Shown here piece by piece: positions 32,000-42,958 of a stretch of DNA of 64,000 bases. The position numbers and the translations under genes were made by a program. The stretch is taken from assembly GCA_034509495.1 (NCBI GenBank), contig CM067508.1:36567387-36631386 (forward strand). The letters are read 5' to 3'. Source of the DNA: Acestrorhynchus altus. Its lineage: Eukaryota > Chordata > Actinopteri > Characiformes > Acestrorhynchidae. The first letter of the stretch is position 1. Each line of letters begins with the position of its first letter. The notes beneath the pieces were generated by a model that saw only the letters and a program-made list of their open reading frames with translations, was not told where the DNA came from and ran no database searches.

Positions 32000-32640
32000 C
32001 TATGTGTGTGTGCATTTCAAAAGCCCAGCTCAAGAAATTGTGTGAGAATATCAGAATGATATAATTATAGATTTATTAACAGAATAATTATGAGGAGTCA
32101 GCCTGCAGCAGTGTGACTGTCATTACTACAGTATAGTTTCTCAGTGTGTGTCTCATTAAGATGTGTTCTAAATGTATGTTTAATATATTTTATGTTTTAT
32201 CAAAGCCTCATTTATCCATCAGTTTTCTGCCAAACCCTGGATGTGTTCTTAAATCAGCAATGAGATATTGAAGACCCACACAAAAATGAGTTTGGTGTAT
32301 TATTTTATTTTAATAATAAATATCATAGTTGTAATAAACTCCAACAGTTTTAAAACAGCTGGAAAACAGATATTTGCAGATTGAGGTTTTGGCCACCAGA
32401 TGGCACTAATGTGTACGTGTCATCAAACTGAAGTAATGAAGCTTTTTCTACAGTTTGGAGGAAAGAGCTTCCAGAAAACTAAGGTTTCATCACTGATGTT
32501 TTCTTCCTCCCTGCGGGCAGCTTGGTCCCTCCATCAGAAACTCCTGCACTGAGAGACAGACTGACAGCAGGAGCTGCAAAAGCCCTGACACTTACCTCAA
32601 CAGTATGAGATGCTGCATGAGTGTGAGTAAGGTGCAGCTG
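31570..32640. other. Intergenic duplicated block, copy 1
   Basis: Includes segments repeated at 34620-34950, at 35650-35930 and at 56455-57080, for example the AAAGCCCAGCTCAAGA block near 32020 and the CCAGATGGCACTAATGTG block near 32396. It is part of the flank of the NLR duplication unit. No gene seen. Confidence 0.55.
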
Positions 32641-33422
32641 CTATCTGTATAACTACTATAATTTACAGTTTAGGAGTGTGTGTGTGTGTCTCTGTGTTTG
32701 TGTTAAATTAAGTGTACAGTATGTTCCAAGTGTTGGTTTGTAAGTATTTTGAGGTAATCAGGTTTATAATTATATAAACATCAATTATCACATCAAACTG
32801 CAGCGGGCAGTGGTAACTTTGTGCATGGGTTGAGGACTTTTATTTTGACAACAGAGTCTCAAGTGCGTCGGTTACAATGAACGGTAGCCAGGACTTTTAT
32901 TTTGACAGTAGCAGTCGGGTTGATGATGGCTTCACGTCCCATAGTCTCGCGTGATGGACGCGCTAGTGTAACATGGTTTAGCTTTAAAACAACGGTGTAG
33001 AAGCAGCTTTTATTCCTCTTTTAACGGGAGAGAGTGGCAAAGGTGTGGTAGTTGTTAGTGATGGTCAGATGAAGCTTCATGTGAAGCATTAAACTTTTAA
33101 CCAACTGGTTGAAAAAGGTTGGTTTGTAGATCTTGATGTGCACTTATGCCCCCTGCTGGTGAAGTCTGTATTATCCTTTGGCTATTGTGATGGCCTCTTG
33201 ACTGTGTTCCAGCAGTGTCAGTCTAAGAATGTCACCAAATAGAAATAAAAATTTCTTCATTTTATTTTGTCTGCTTCCATTCATATCATATGAAATATTA
33301 TTCCTATAAAAGCAGTCAGTGTGATTTAATTATCCAACGGGGCGTTAAATCTTCCTGTTCGGACTTTATGATGTTTTCCAAGGACGGTTCAGTGACTGTG
33401 TTTATGAACACTGGTTTGATGG

Positions 33423-33493
33423 TGACGTCACTCATTTTTATTCAGAAAGAGTATATGACGTATTAAGCGCTTAAAGAATCAAGACTACGTCAC
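33423..33493. promoter_or_regulatory. Cluster of three CRE/ATF-like sites
   Basis: TGACGTCA at 33423-33430 (perfect palindromic CRE), TGACGTA at 33456-33462 and TACGTCAC at 33486-33493, within 71 bp. CREB/ATF proteins bind such sites. No adjacent gene start is recognised, so a function is only suggested by the clustering. Confidence 0.3.
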
Positions 33494-33499
33494 GTTCTT

Positions 33500-34600
33500 A
33501 ATAAAAGATTTGCTGGATTTCTGGACTCGCTCTGAGGCCCAACATAGTACAGCCTATCACTAGTGTAGAGGTCGGAGGGGCGTTAAGTGGAATGAAGTTT
33601 ATTCACTATATTTGAAGTGTGAAGTCTTAATGTGTGTATATTGTGGCTGGAGTTCTGAAGTTGAAACAGATATGGCAAAATTGATCTAATTTAGGCTGAA
33701 CAAGTATGAAATCACCAACTATGAACAGTTTTATTATCAGAACTTCTTTAAAAAGAAAGATTTGATTTTAATAAACCCCAACATTGTAGACGTTATTAAA
33801 GTAAATATATTTCTGCTAGTTGGTTTATGTGTTGGTCAGTCATGTCATATTTGTGCTATATTCTTGAACAAATATTTCCAATCATTCTCGTTAATTTGTT
33901 TCAGGCTGAGTCTCATAATCAGTATGTACGATTTACAGCAAATTAAAACTGTTGCAGAACAGCTTTGAAATTCTTCCCCCATAATGTTAGGTGCTGTGAT
34001 ACTCAAACCATGAGGTGTTCACTGGGAGTCTTTTAGGTTGTGTAAAATAACAATTACCAGACCTGTGAGCACATCCAGTTGTGAAAGGAGCTTTCAGTAC
34101 TGAACTGATTAAAGTGACCACAAAATCAAATATGGATGATGAGGGTTGAGTTACCTGGATGTTCTGAGTGTGGAGTCTAAACAAGCAGCTTCACTTGATA
34201 TGAATTAATTTGTAAACTGGTTTGCTTTGAATCACAGCAACTGAAGAATATAACTTCTGTTTGATTTTGTGAATAAACGTGTCCTCTGTGATATTATTGT
34301 GTTGTTAATTCTGTTGATATGTTGAGATTTATCACCATTTCAAAGTGCACTTATTTCATAGCTGTTTCAGATCTTCTTCTATTAGGTTAGGAAAATGCAA
34401 ACAAAGCTGATCATGCAGGTCTTTGTGATGTAATTCTACATTACAATACATTCAACTTACAACTGATTGACACAAGTCTGTCCACATCCTTCCATCAAAA
34501 TAATCACTGCCCACTGTTCACAATCACACTCACTACTCTCACATCCATGCTCATAAATGTCTGTCATGTTAAAACCTCATAAAGCAATAGGCAATGAAAG
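33500..34600. other. Intergenic, AT-rich, no gene seen
   Basis: Short open frames (33762-33968 + and 33987-34184 -) have no recognisable domain or start context. Confidence 0.4.
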
Positions 34601-34619
34601 AATAGGCCAAGTGCTCGGG

Positions 34620-34920
34620 CTGATAAATGACAAAAGCCCAGCTCAAGAGATTGTGTGAGGATATCAGAATGATTATGGAATTCATATATTGTAATTTGTA
34701 TTCCCCCAAGCACTGGGGCACTTTGAGGTTTGCAGATGGCACTAGTGCTATGTCATGAAGCTTCGAATAATGAAGCTTTTTTCCACAGTTTGGAGGAAAG
34801 AGCTTCAGAAACTTGGGTTTACCATCACTAGTGTTTTCTTCCTCCCTGTAGGCAGTTTGGTCCTCCAGCAGAAACTCCTGCACTTTGAGACAGACTGACA
34901 GCAGGAGCTAAAAACCTGAC
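34620..34920. repeat. Intergenic duplicated block, copy 2
   Basis: Second version of 32020-32590 (AAAGCCCAGCTCAAGA through GACAGACTGACAGCAGGAGC). A third version is at 56455-57020. The minus-strand ORF across it is not conserved between copies. Confidence 0.6.
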
Positions 34921-34934
34921 CCCTTTACCCTCAA

Positions 34935-35076
34935 CAGTATGAATCTGCCCCAGTGGACAATAAGAGAACATTCCACTGATTGGAAGTCAAATTTTACACC
35001 TTTATTTGCTTACCCGCAACCCTCCTACTGCCCCCCAGTGGACATTAAGATAACTTTCCACTGATTGGAGAGTCAC

Positions 35077-35135
<59 letters not shown>

Positions 35136-35245
35136 ACCCTCAACAGTATGAAACACCTTTAGTGGACATTAAGACAACATTCCACTGATTGGAGAGTCAG
35201 AGTGCACACACACACACACACATACACACACAGACACACATAATG
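34935..35245. repeat. Three-copy tandem repeat with CA tracts
   Basis: The unit CAGTGGACATTAAGA...TTCCACTGATTGGAGAGTCA occurs three times (near 34953, 35036 and 35160), the last two each followed by a (CA)n run. A single version survives near 57085. Confidence 0.75.
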
Positions 35246-36160
35246 ACAGTGTTTATCATGAGTTGTAAATTATTGTATGGTGCATGCTCATCACTAGTGA
35301 GCCATATAGGAACTACACGTATTTGTATCGTGTATGTTTGAGGTTTGGCTCAAGACGCTCTCTGACTGCCAGGTTGAGGTGCAGCACCAAAGAAAGCAGC
35401 TCCAAGATCAGTGACTCCTCAGTTGGTGGAGGGTCATAAACACCTGGAGATAAATCCACTCAGGACTGGTTCTCTGGCTCAGTGGTAGTGACTCCAGGCG
35501 GTCTTTTCTCTGTGGCGTCTCTCTCTTTCTCTGAAGAGGAAACAGTCTGATACCTTTCATGCATTATAAATCTTCAACACTGTGCTCATATTTATTCCCT
35601 ATTGGCCTCCTCTGAACTGTGTGTGTCAGTGTGTTTACCTTCTCTCCTCCTCACACACACACTCCTCTGGATAATATGATCAGTGGCGGTGTGAGTGTCT
35701 CTCTCTGCACTGCACACTTTGGTGCTCTCTGCTGGAGCAGCACTGAGCTTCTGAGAACACTATCCTGCTTTTAGTTCTACCTCAATGTACATTTGCCTGG
35801 ATTTAGGTGGGCATTCTCCTAAAATGACAAATGATCAGCGTTCAGGAAGATGTTGAACGACTGTGAGATTTTGGTAATATTTAATTCAATATTATTGTCA
35901 TTACACCAATACAGGGCTATTCAGTACAATGATCTAGGAAAGCAGAGTTACCAGTAGTACATAGTGTGTGTGTTCAGGATTCTGACTGGTAGTGATAGAG
36001 TGACCAGTTTAACAGCTCATGAGCAAACTGATCATCAGCAAACATGTTTGTGCTTTAATGCAGCAAGTAAATGTTTCATCAACAGCAAAACCAGTGTCAG
36101 ATTTCTGAAAATGTGCTGCTTGACTTTTATGGGTAAGAATTGAGTCTCACCTGTACAGGC
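35246..36160. other. Intergenic flank before NLR gene 2
   Basis: Contains a diverged repeat of 31450-31730 (AATATGATCAGTGG and ATTACACCAATACAGG blocks). Non-coding. Confidence 0.5.
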
Positions 36161-36177
36161 ATATGAAAAGAGTGCTC

Positions 36178-36294
36178 CTGATTGGTCAGAAAAATAGATA
36201 CTCCTCCTCTACCTACCTGTAAATATTTCCTGCACTTCCCTCCTATTCATGACCAGACTAATCCAGTCTAAACTGGTTTTAACTGAAAGTGAAG
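36178..36294 (+). promoter_or_regulatory. Candidate NLR gene 2 promoter with ISRE-like motif
   Basis: An inverted CCAAT box (GATTGG, about 36180) lies upstream of GAAAGTGAAG (36285-36294), one base off the interferon-regulatory-factor consensus GAAANNGAAA. The homologous position before gene 3 reads AAAAGTGAAA (57160-57169), also one base off but differently. Conservation of the core between paralogues suggests IRF/interferon control. Inference only. Confidence 0.4.
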
Positions 36295-36356
36295 AATTTC
36301 AGAAGGTCTGTTTGTTGAGAAGATCAAGAAGAACATTTTGGATTAAAGGCACAGAG
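36295..36356 (+). other. NLR gene 2, probable 5'UTR exon
   Basis: A segment conserved with 57170-57223 that ends in ACAGAG followed by a GT donor (GTACAT here, GTAAAT in gene 3). Non-coding first exons are usual in fish NLR genes. The transcription start is not determined. Confidence 0.4.
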
Positions 36357-36447
36357 GTACATACTGAACAACTAACTACTAGATTTGTCTGACACAAAAG
36401 AATTTGTTTTAAACCATGTAGAAACAACTGTCATTCACACACACATT

Positions 36448-36451
<4 letters not shown>

Positions 36452-36490
<39 letters not shown>
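36452..36490 (+). repeat. (TG)n abutting the acceptor of the ATG exon
   Basis: TG run followed by only TTACAG before the exon. The gene 3 copy has a short TG run at 58232-58243 before AACATTTACAG. Confidence 0.85.
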
Positions 36491-36493
<3 letters not shown>

Positions 36494-36495
36494 AG

Positions 36496-36590
36496 AATTA
36501 GGTGTAATCATAAGGAGGAGGAATGACCTCCAAAATGAGTGTCTGGGAACAGGACACACAGGAGCTGAGTGAGAGAATAATGTGATTGGG
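36496..36590 (+). pseudogene. NLR gene 2, first coding exon (ATG at 36523), frame broken
   Basis: TACAG acceptor, ATG at 36523, GTAAGT donor at 36591. It reads M-T-S-K-M-S-V, then W-E-Q-D-T, which resembles the M-S-x-S-G-E-Q-D-T start typical of fish NLRC3-like proteins. A base loss relative to that pattern brings a TGA stop into frame near 36583. The coding length from ATG (68 bp) still gives phase 2, matching the next exon. The copy in gene 3 has different indels. Confidence 0.55.
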
Positions 36591-36662
36591 GTAAGTGAGT
36601 CTGTTCTCACACCAACATGCTGGAAAGGTTGTAGATCATGTCTGATACTGGTTGTGTTTTAG

Positions 36663-36779
36663 ACTGGTTCAGGGTAAGAGACCTGACTCTCCTGAACCCA
36701 GCTGTGTGTCCATGAAGAGTGACCAGTCAATGGGCAGATTCATAGACTTCAGAGAGGAGAAGAGTTCTACTGATCTCAG
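36663..36779 (+). CDS. NLR gene 2, N-terminal repeat exon 1 (intact)
   Basis: A 117-bp phase 2-2 exon from TTTTAG to GTAAGG, open throughout. It encodes R-P-D-S-P-E-P-S-C-V-S-M-K-S-D-Q-S-M, then G-R-F-I-D-F-R-E-E and S-S-T-D-L-R. This short repeat module (S-C-V-S-M-K-S-D-x-S-M) stands in variable numbers before the FISNA domain of fish NLRC3-like proteins; its function is unknown. This is one of the few gene 2 exons without an indel. Confidence 0.75.
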
Positions 36780-37326
36780 GTAAGGATGGTGTAGCTCATG
36801 AGGATGAGATGAACAGATATTTTATGGTGATCTTAAAAAGTAAATGATTAAAAGTCAGTTGTTCTCAGTCTAGTTCTGGAGAAACAGCTTACTCTGCTTG
36901 TGTTGGGAGTTCACAATCCACTTTAGCTGATCCAACTAATGAGCAGACTGGCAGACCTTTCTAAAGGCTGAACTGGGAGGGAACAGCAGGGAGAACATTA
37001 AAACAAGCAGGACAGTGATTCTCAGAAGCAGCACTGAGAACCACTGAATAAAGGGATTAAAATTTCTGACAGAATGAAAATGAAGGAAGATACAGACAGA
37101 AACCCTATACTTATTTGTGCTGTAGTATGGTTTTACATGTAGAATGAGAGTAAACTATTCACTGCGTTATTATAACTGTGCTGTATGGCGTTTATTAGAG
37201 GACTCTGTCCCAAATATGACCTTAATCTGAATCCTAGAGGTAAACATTTTTTTAATAATAAAACTCAATAATAACAAATACCAATCACCTGTATTTATGA
37301 CTTTGTTCATCATTTGTATGTTTTAG

Positions 37327-37446
37327 ATTTGATTCCAGAGAGAAAGAGAGCTGAACTCCTGAACCCAGTCATGTGTCCATGAAGAGTGATCAGTCAATGG
37401 ATGTTCCAGCAAACTTCAGAGAGGAGGACTGTTTTCCTGAACTGAG
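37327..37446 (+). pseudogene. NLR gene 2, N-terminal repeat exon 2, in-frame stop
   Basis: A 120-bp phase 2-2 exon from TTTTAG to GTAAAG. It encodes the same module (H-V-S-M-K-S-D-Q-S-M-D, then N-F-R-E-E-D-C-F-P-E-L-R), but a TGA falls in the E-S-stop-T-P-E-P part. A one- or two-base slip relative to exon 1 explains this. Confidence 0.65.
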
Positions 37447-37931
37447 GTAAAGACAGGTTCATTAAGAATGGTGTAGGAAAGTGTTCCTCACTTCCAGTCC
37501 CACCTGATTAATCTCAGCAGGTGAGTGAAGTGTGTTACAGCAGGAAACACTGAACAGCTGTCATCGTCACTTCACAGCAGCTTATCAGGAGTTTTTTTCA
37601 GCCTCCAGCAGGTTGTTGTTGACTTCATACTGAATCTTGTAAGTCTACAGTCAGGTTTAGGTTTAAAGCTCTGTGGGTTCTGTGTATCGGGTCAGTTTGA
37701 GACAGAACATTCTCAGACAGTCGGACCAGAACAGAATTAAAGCTGTAACGCTCAGCATTCACACTGTAAACAACACGAACTCTGATCTAACATTCATTAT
37801 ACTAATGTAAGATATGCTGCACAGTGGATGTAGCTGAAGGTTGGAATGAATATGATCTTATATATGAGTGTATTTAATGTGTCATTATACAATTTTCTAC
37901 CTATTAAAACAATTATTATATTTACCAGCAG

Positions 37932-37980
37932 AGTCCAGCAGGAGACACCAGACACCACCAGAGAGAAAGACATATTGAAG
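37932..37980 (+). CDS. NLR gene 2, short linker exon
   Basis: A 49-bp exon between CCAGCAG and a GTGTGT donor that runs into a TG tract. It encodes V-Q-Q-E-T-P-D-T-T-R-E-K-D. The V-Q-Q-E motif is the usual linker ahead of the helical region in fish NLRs. The donor lies inside a (TG)n run, so the exact exon end is uncertain. Confidence 0.5.
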
Positions 37981-38224
37981 GTGTGTGTGTGTGTGTGTGT
38001 GTTAAGAGTATTAAGGTTAATTTTCTCTCTATTTGATATTTCTGTTTAGAGCAGTTTTGTTATTTTAGGACAGAAACAGGGTTTTATTCTCTTGAGACAG
38101 TTTATGCTGCAGAGTGATTTTCAGTTTATATTGTGGTGAAGGTCGGCTGATTCCAGCTTCTCCTTTTGAAGAAACAACTGTTTTTTCATTAGACTTTATT
38201 TCTGTTTCTGTTTTGTTTAATCAG

Positions 38225-38425
38225 AGTTGGAGCACAAGTCATCTCTCTGGTAAAAAGAATCAATGAAGAGGTTTGTGACTCCTGAGTCTGGATCACCAAG
38301 CAGGCTGTGAGAGAGATGTGGATGATGAGGAGGATGAGAGTGGTGTCAGAGAGGGGGCACTGAAGATCACACTGCCGTCTGGGGAACATGAACCAGACAG
38401 ACCCTGCTTAACACACTGCAGACCA
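38225..38425 (+). pseudogene. NLR gene 2, pre-FISNA exon, frame broken
   Basis: Follows a TTTAATCAG acceptor. It encodes an E-L-E-H-x-V-I-S-L-V-K-type helix, then an L-S-L-D-x-x-A-G-C-E-R segment and an acidic D-D-E-E-D-E-S block, before a GTAAAT donor. Several single-base indels break the frame. In intact relatives this segment joins the N-terminal repeats to FISNA. Confidence 0.6.
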
Positions 38426-38619
38426 GTAAATCAGGGTTATATAATTGGTCACTCATGTTATTTCACACTGTATCAATTATGATGATAGTTTTGTTAACAG
38501 AGCTTTTGTAGCAGAAGACATTCGTGGCGATGCTGAAAGTAAAACATTTATCTCTTCCTGTCAATATTAAACACAATATTATATACAAATACATTGTTTT
38601 ATGCTTCCTCTTTTATTAG

Positions 38620-40337
38620 AACTGGCTCCTTCTTGTCATCAAAGACTCAAATCACACTGAGGAAACATTTCAGAACATTAATGAAGGAATCTCAAATCCT
38701 GGATCCTCAATCTTCTGAATGAGATCACAGAACTGTACATCACAGAGGAGGTGGGAGTGGAGAGGTCAACAGTGAACATGAGGTCAGACAGATTGAAGCA
38801 GCATCCAGGAGACCAGCAACACAGGATACCCACATCAAATGCAACGAGATCTTTAGGAACAAATCCACCATCAGAAGTATGCTGACTAAAAGGGTAACAG
38901 GTGGGAAAACAGTCTCTGTACAAGTTCATTCTGGACTGGGCTGGAAGGAGAAGCCAATCAGGATGTCCTCTTCATATTTCACTTCCTTTCAGAGAGCTGG
39001 GTGAGTGAAGACAAAATCTCAGTCTGATGGCTCTTCTTCATCAGTTTTTCCCAAATAAAGAATTAAAACCAGAGACTATCATCCACTCTGAAGTCATGTT
39101 TCATCTTTGATGGTCTGGATGAATATGGGCTTCCTCTAAACTTCAGAAAAACGAGAGGGTATCTGATGTAACGAGTCGACCTCCCAGTGGATGTGCTGTG
39201 ACAAACCTCATCAGGGAACCTGCTTCCCTCTGCTCTCTATGGATAACTACTCGACCAGCAGCACAATCAGATCCTCTGACTGTATTAACCAGGTAGCAAG
39301 GAAGTCTGAGGTTCAGTGACCTTCAGAAAGAGATACTTCAGGAAGGATCAGTGATCAGAGCACTGAAAGAATCATTACACACATGAAATCGTCAGAAGCC
39401 TCATCATGTGCCACATGCCAATCTTCTGTTGGTGCAGCCACTGTTCTAGAGAGGATGTTGGGTGAAGCAGAGGAGGAGAGATCCCCAAGACTCCTGACTC
39501 AGATGTTCCACACTTCCTTATCTTTCCAGATCAAACACAGCAGCCAAGTACCAAGAGAAAGTGACGTTGATCTTAGCCAGACTGGAAAGATTATTCTGGA
39601 TCTGGGAAAACTGGCTTTCCAACAGCTGAAGGAAACCTGATCTTCTATGAGGAAGGCCTGAGAGAGTGCAGCATTGATGTCCAGAGAAGTGTCAGTGTAC
39701 TCGGTGTGCACTCAGATCTTCAGACAGGAGTTTGGGCTGCACCTGGGGAAGGTTTTCAGCTTTGTGCATCAGGTGTTCCAGGAGTTTCCTGGCTGCTGTT
39801 GCATTGTCCTTCATCTCCAGCAGCAGAAATGCTGTAAGAAAAGGTACTAGATCCTGTTATTTCCTCCAAAATCAACAATATCTGACTTCCTGAAGAGTGC
39901 AGTGGACAAGGCCTTACAAAGCAAGAATGGCCATCTGGACCTTTTCCTTCGCTTCCTTCTGGGTCTCTCTGCTGGAGTCCATCAGACTCTTACGAATCTT
40001 TCTGACTCAGACAGGGAAACAGCTCTCTAACACGAAAACAGTCGAGTACATCAAGCAGAAGATCAGGGAGAATCTCTCCAGGGCAACAATCAGTCTGTTC
40101 CACTGTCTGAATGAACTGAATGATCACTCTCTAGTACAGGAAGTCCAGAAACATACCTGAACAAGAGGGATTCCAGTGATCTCAGTGGAGTTAAGCTCTC
40201 TCTACTCAGTGGTCTGCTGTGGCGTTTGTATTTGCTGAATTCAGAAAGGCTGGAGGTTTAATCTGAGGAAATATGGAGGATTCAGATGAATGTCTTGTGA
40301 GGTTGATTCCAGTGGTCAGAGCATCCAGAAGAGCTGT
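38620..40337 (+). pseudogene. NLR gene 2, FISNA-NACHT exon, many indels
   Basis: A 1718-bp exon from TTTATTAG to GTGAGT, about the size of the single NACHT exon of fish NLRs. Recognisable in order: an E-L-Y-I-T-E-E FISNA segment (near 38728), the P-loop region (38887-38915) with the G-K-T end intact but shortened before it, and the Walker B motif F-I-F-D-G-L-D-E-Y (39100-39126). The winged-helix part follows near 39500-39720, then a decayed Q-E-F-L-A-A motif near 39780, and N-E-L-N-D-H-S-L-V-Q-E-V-Q (40109-40147). NACHT domains bind ATP and drive oligomerisation. Short indels shift the frame about every 30-80 bases, so no protein can be read through. Confidence 0.8.
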
Positions 40338-41215
40338 GTGAGTATTTTTATTTGTGTTTTACTGTTTTATACTGATAAACTGATGATCTTCCACTCATTA
40401 CATATAGTTCTGTTCAGTTCAGTTCAGTTTGAAATTGTAGTGCTTTATCAGAACCAGACAGAAATGTGTTTGTAATCTCTCACTCATTCCATGATCAATC
40501 AGTTACTGTGTGATATGATGTGCTGATATGATTTTAATAATAAAAATTAACTTTTATTATAAATATGATATAACAGAAAGTAATATGTCTTTGATTGTCA
40601 GTAAAAGTGTTGAAACAGTCTGCATTTAAACACTAAATTAGTGAACCTGGAATTTTTAAATTTTTAATTTTTAAGTTATTTAAAGTTATTGTTTTTTTTT
40701 AAGTATTTCTTTGTTTCCCAAATAATTTTCTCAAACTGTCTCTCTGTACAGCTGCTTTCTCCACTCCTTGTGTCTCTTCAGATGAAAAACTGATCTAATA
40801 TTTTATTTTTTATTTTGGTCTAAAGATCAGTCCTGTATGGAAAACTCAAGTGAAAGTTTAAAGTATCTTTTGTTCTCCACGTTCTGTAACATCCTGAGCG
40901 TGATTTACTAAAGTGAGCCATGATTAATAAAATGTACTAATGTTATGAAATTAGTTAGTATAATGTTATTCAAGATTGTGAGACTGAATTAGTTAAATGT
41001 AGCCTGATTGTCAACTGCATTTTAGGAAAAAATAAAGAAACACGTTTAAATAAGGAAGGTCACAATGTAATAAAGTGAGTAGACAATTTTGTAAAATGAG
41101 TTCTGAAGTTCTCTCTGTAAACAAAGCGTGCAAAATTCAGTAATTCTCTTTTCAAATTGAGGAGGCATGTTTCTTGATGCCCCAATATAGTGCTTTATCT
41201 CTCAGGTCATACGTA
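40338..41215. other. NLR gene 2 intron after NACHT exon
   Basis: Shares its first 130 bases with the intron at 62128-62258 of gene 3 (including the TTCAGTTCAGTTCA stretch). AT-rich afterwards; no gene seen. Confidence 0.6.
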
Positions 41216-42295
41216 GTGTGGAGACACTTTGGTTATTTAAGGAGGACTGTAGTCGTCTCTGGTGGGATAGTAACAACTGACACAATGTATAACAGATAAC
41301 TATAACAGTGACGGAAGACGACAGCACAGCAGAACAGTATAACAGTGGACTGACATGAGACAAGACAAGAGACTGGAAACACTTGACCTGAAAGAGGCAG
41401 GACTGAGACCAGACTGAAGACACAAGATGAGACAAGGAAATTGAACTTGGGGAAAAGATGGTATGACAGAGAAACAGACATGATTGAGGACTGGACAGAT
41501 GACCTTAGAGGACATGTGACTGGACAGAGACCAAAGATGAGACCCAGAGACAGAAACGGGTGACTGGACCTGAAACATGGGAGCTGGACAGAAGACACAG
41601 GTGACAGAAGTGAAGACTGGGCTGTAGACTGGACAGTGGGAACTGGAGACAGGGAAAAGGACTGGGGTGGACAAACAGGCTGTGCATACAAAACAAAGAA
41701 GATTGGATTGGAGACTGGACACATGACTGGATGTGGGCATTTAGGAACATGAGACATGACCAAGATGAAGGACGAGACAGAACAGTGTCATGTGGCTGGA
41801 CAGAGAAGACACAGGTGACAGAGATCCAAAGACTGGACAGGAAATCAGAAGATGGGACTGGAGACTGGATGGGACTGAATGGATGGGATCAAGGGGTTTG
41901 AGACATGACTGGAACACTGGCGCAGCTGGAGGTGGATTCTGGAGCGAGACAGGATTAGGAAATGGAACTGGGAGCTTACACAGACCAGGGCTGACACAAA
42001 ACACAGTGACAAGGGACAAGGACCAATGAAGCAGACACAGGAATAGAACAGGAACAGACACAGGAACTAAAAGCGGAGACAGATATGTGCAAAAATGGAA
42101 CTATGCTGAGACATGGTTGTGGACATGGAGGTACAGGCATGGATACAGAGTTGGGACAGAGATGCTAACAGAAGATATAGGCCCAGATCTGGCTCAGAGT
42201 CCCCATAGTCTGTGGAGGTCAGACCCAGGCACGGATTCTAGAGTCAGGAACAGGGGCGGTGGACTCCGCCTCCTCGTCTTGAACAGGGGCGCTTG
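41216..42295. repeat. Degenerate purine-rich minisatellite
   Basis: Built from irregular repeats around GACTGGACAGA, GACTGGAGAC and GAGACA units, strongly A/G-rich on the + strand. It lies in the intron between the NACHT exon and LRR exon F. Long open frames on both strands (for example 41233-41763 minus) are by-products of the biased composition. Confidence 0.7.
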
Positions 42296-42600
42296 ACTCT
42301 ATGACACAAGGAAGGACAATCCATGGACAGAGAGCAGTCCATCACAGGGTCCTGAGGGTACCACCCCAGTGACAGTTTGAGACCTTTATTCTGAGAGAGT
42401 TACATTAGTTACAGTGAAGGAGAGAAAAACTTATTTCCATAAACATAATCACAGTCCCTCACTTTAATAGAGTGAATAAATCTTATAACAGTGTCATAAA
42501 GAGAAACAGACAAATGACTAGATTTAAATATGATTTCAATTTTAGTGTGATTTTTCTCAGAACTCTCAGGTAATCAGTGAATAAGACGAATGTTAGATGC

Positions 42601-42645
<45 letters not shown>

Positions 42646-42685
42646 AGATGTCAGTGTTTCTAATGTTTCATCATTTCTCTCTCAG
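42296..42685 (+). other. Intron upstream of LRR exon F
   Basis: Matches 22490-22592 joined to 23325-23650, that is, the region before LRR exon D without the pogo element. A (TG)n run lies at 42602-42641. Confidence 0.8.
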
Positions 42686-42860
42686 GCTGTGGAGGTGTAA
42701 TCTGACAGAGAAGCTGTGCAGCTCTGGTCTCCCAGTTCTCAGCTCTCAAACTCCTCAAGTCTGAAAGACTGAACCTGAGTAATAATGAACTGCAGGATTC
42801 AGGAGTGAAGCTGCTCTCTGCTGGACTGAAGAGATCACATAAACTGGAGAAACTGGAGTA
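42686..42860 (+). pseudogene. NLR gene 2, LRR exon F, frameshifted
   Basis: Same LRR exon class as B and D, opening L-W-R-C-N-L-T-E. It has lost two bases at G-A-G-A-A-G, gained bases near 42732 and 42747, and lost others near 42765 and 42830. The donor reads GTAGTC instead of GTAAGA. The overall length is near 174 because gains and losses almost cancel. Confidence 0.75.
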
Positions 42861-42881
42861 GTCACCATCATTCTTTTTGAG

Positions 42882-42958
42882 CACACACACACACACACAC
42901 ACACCTCACACACACACACACACACATACACTCACACACACACTCACACACACACACA
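42882..42958 (+). repeat. (CA)n after LRR exon F
   Basis: Interrupted CA tract in the position seen after every LRR exon. Confidence 0.9.

Noticed and set aside
41233..42061. Long Ser/Val/Pro-rich minus-strand frames
   Set aside because: They arise from the purine-rich minisatellite; several frames are open at once and none has a domain.
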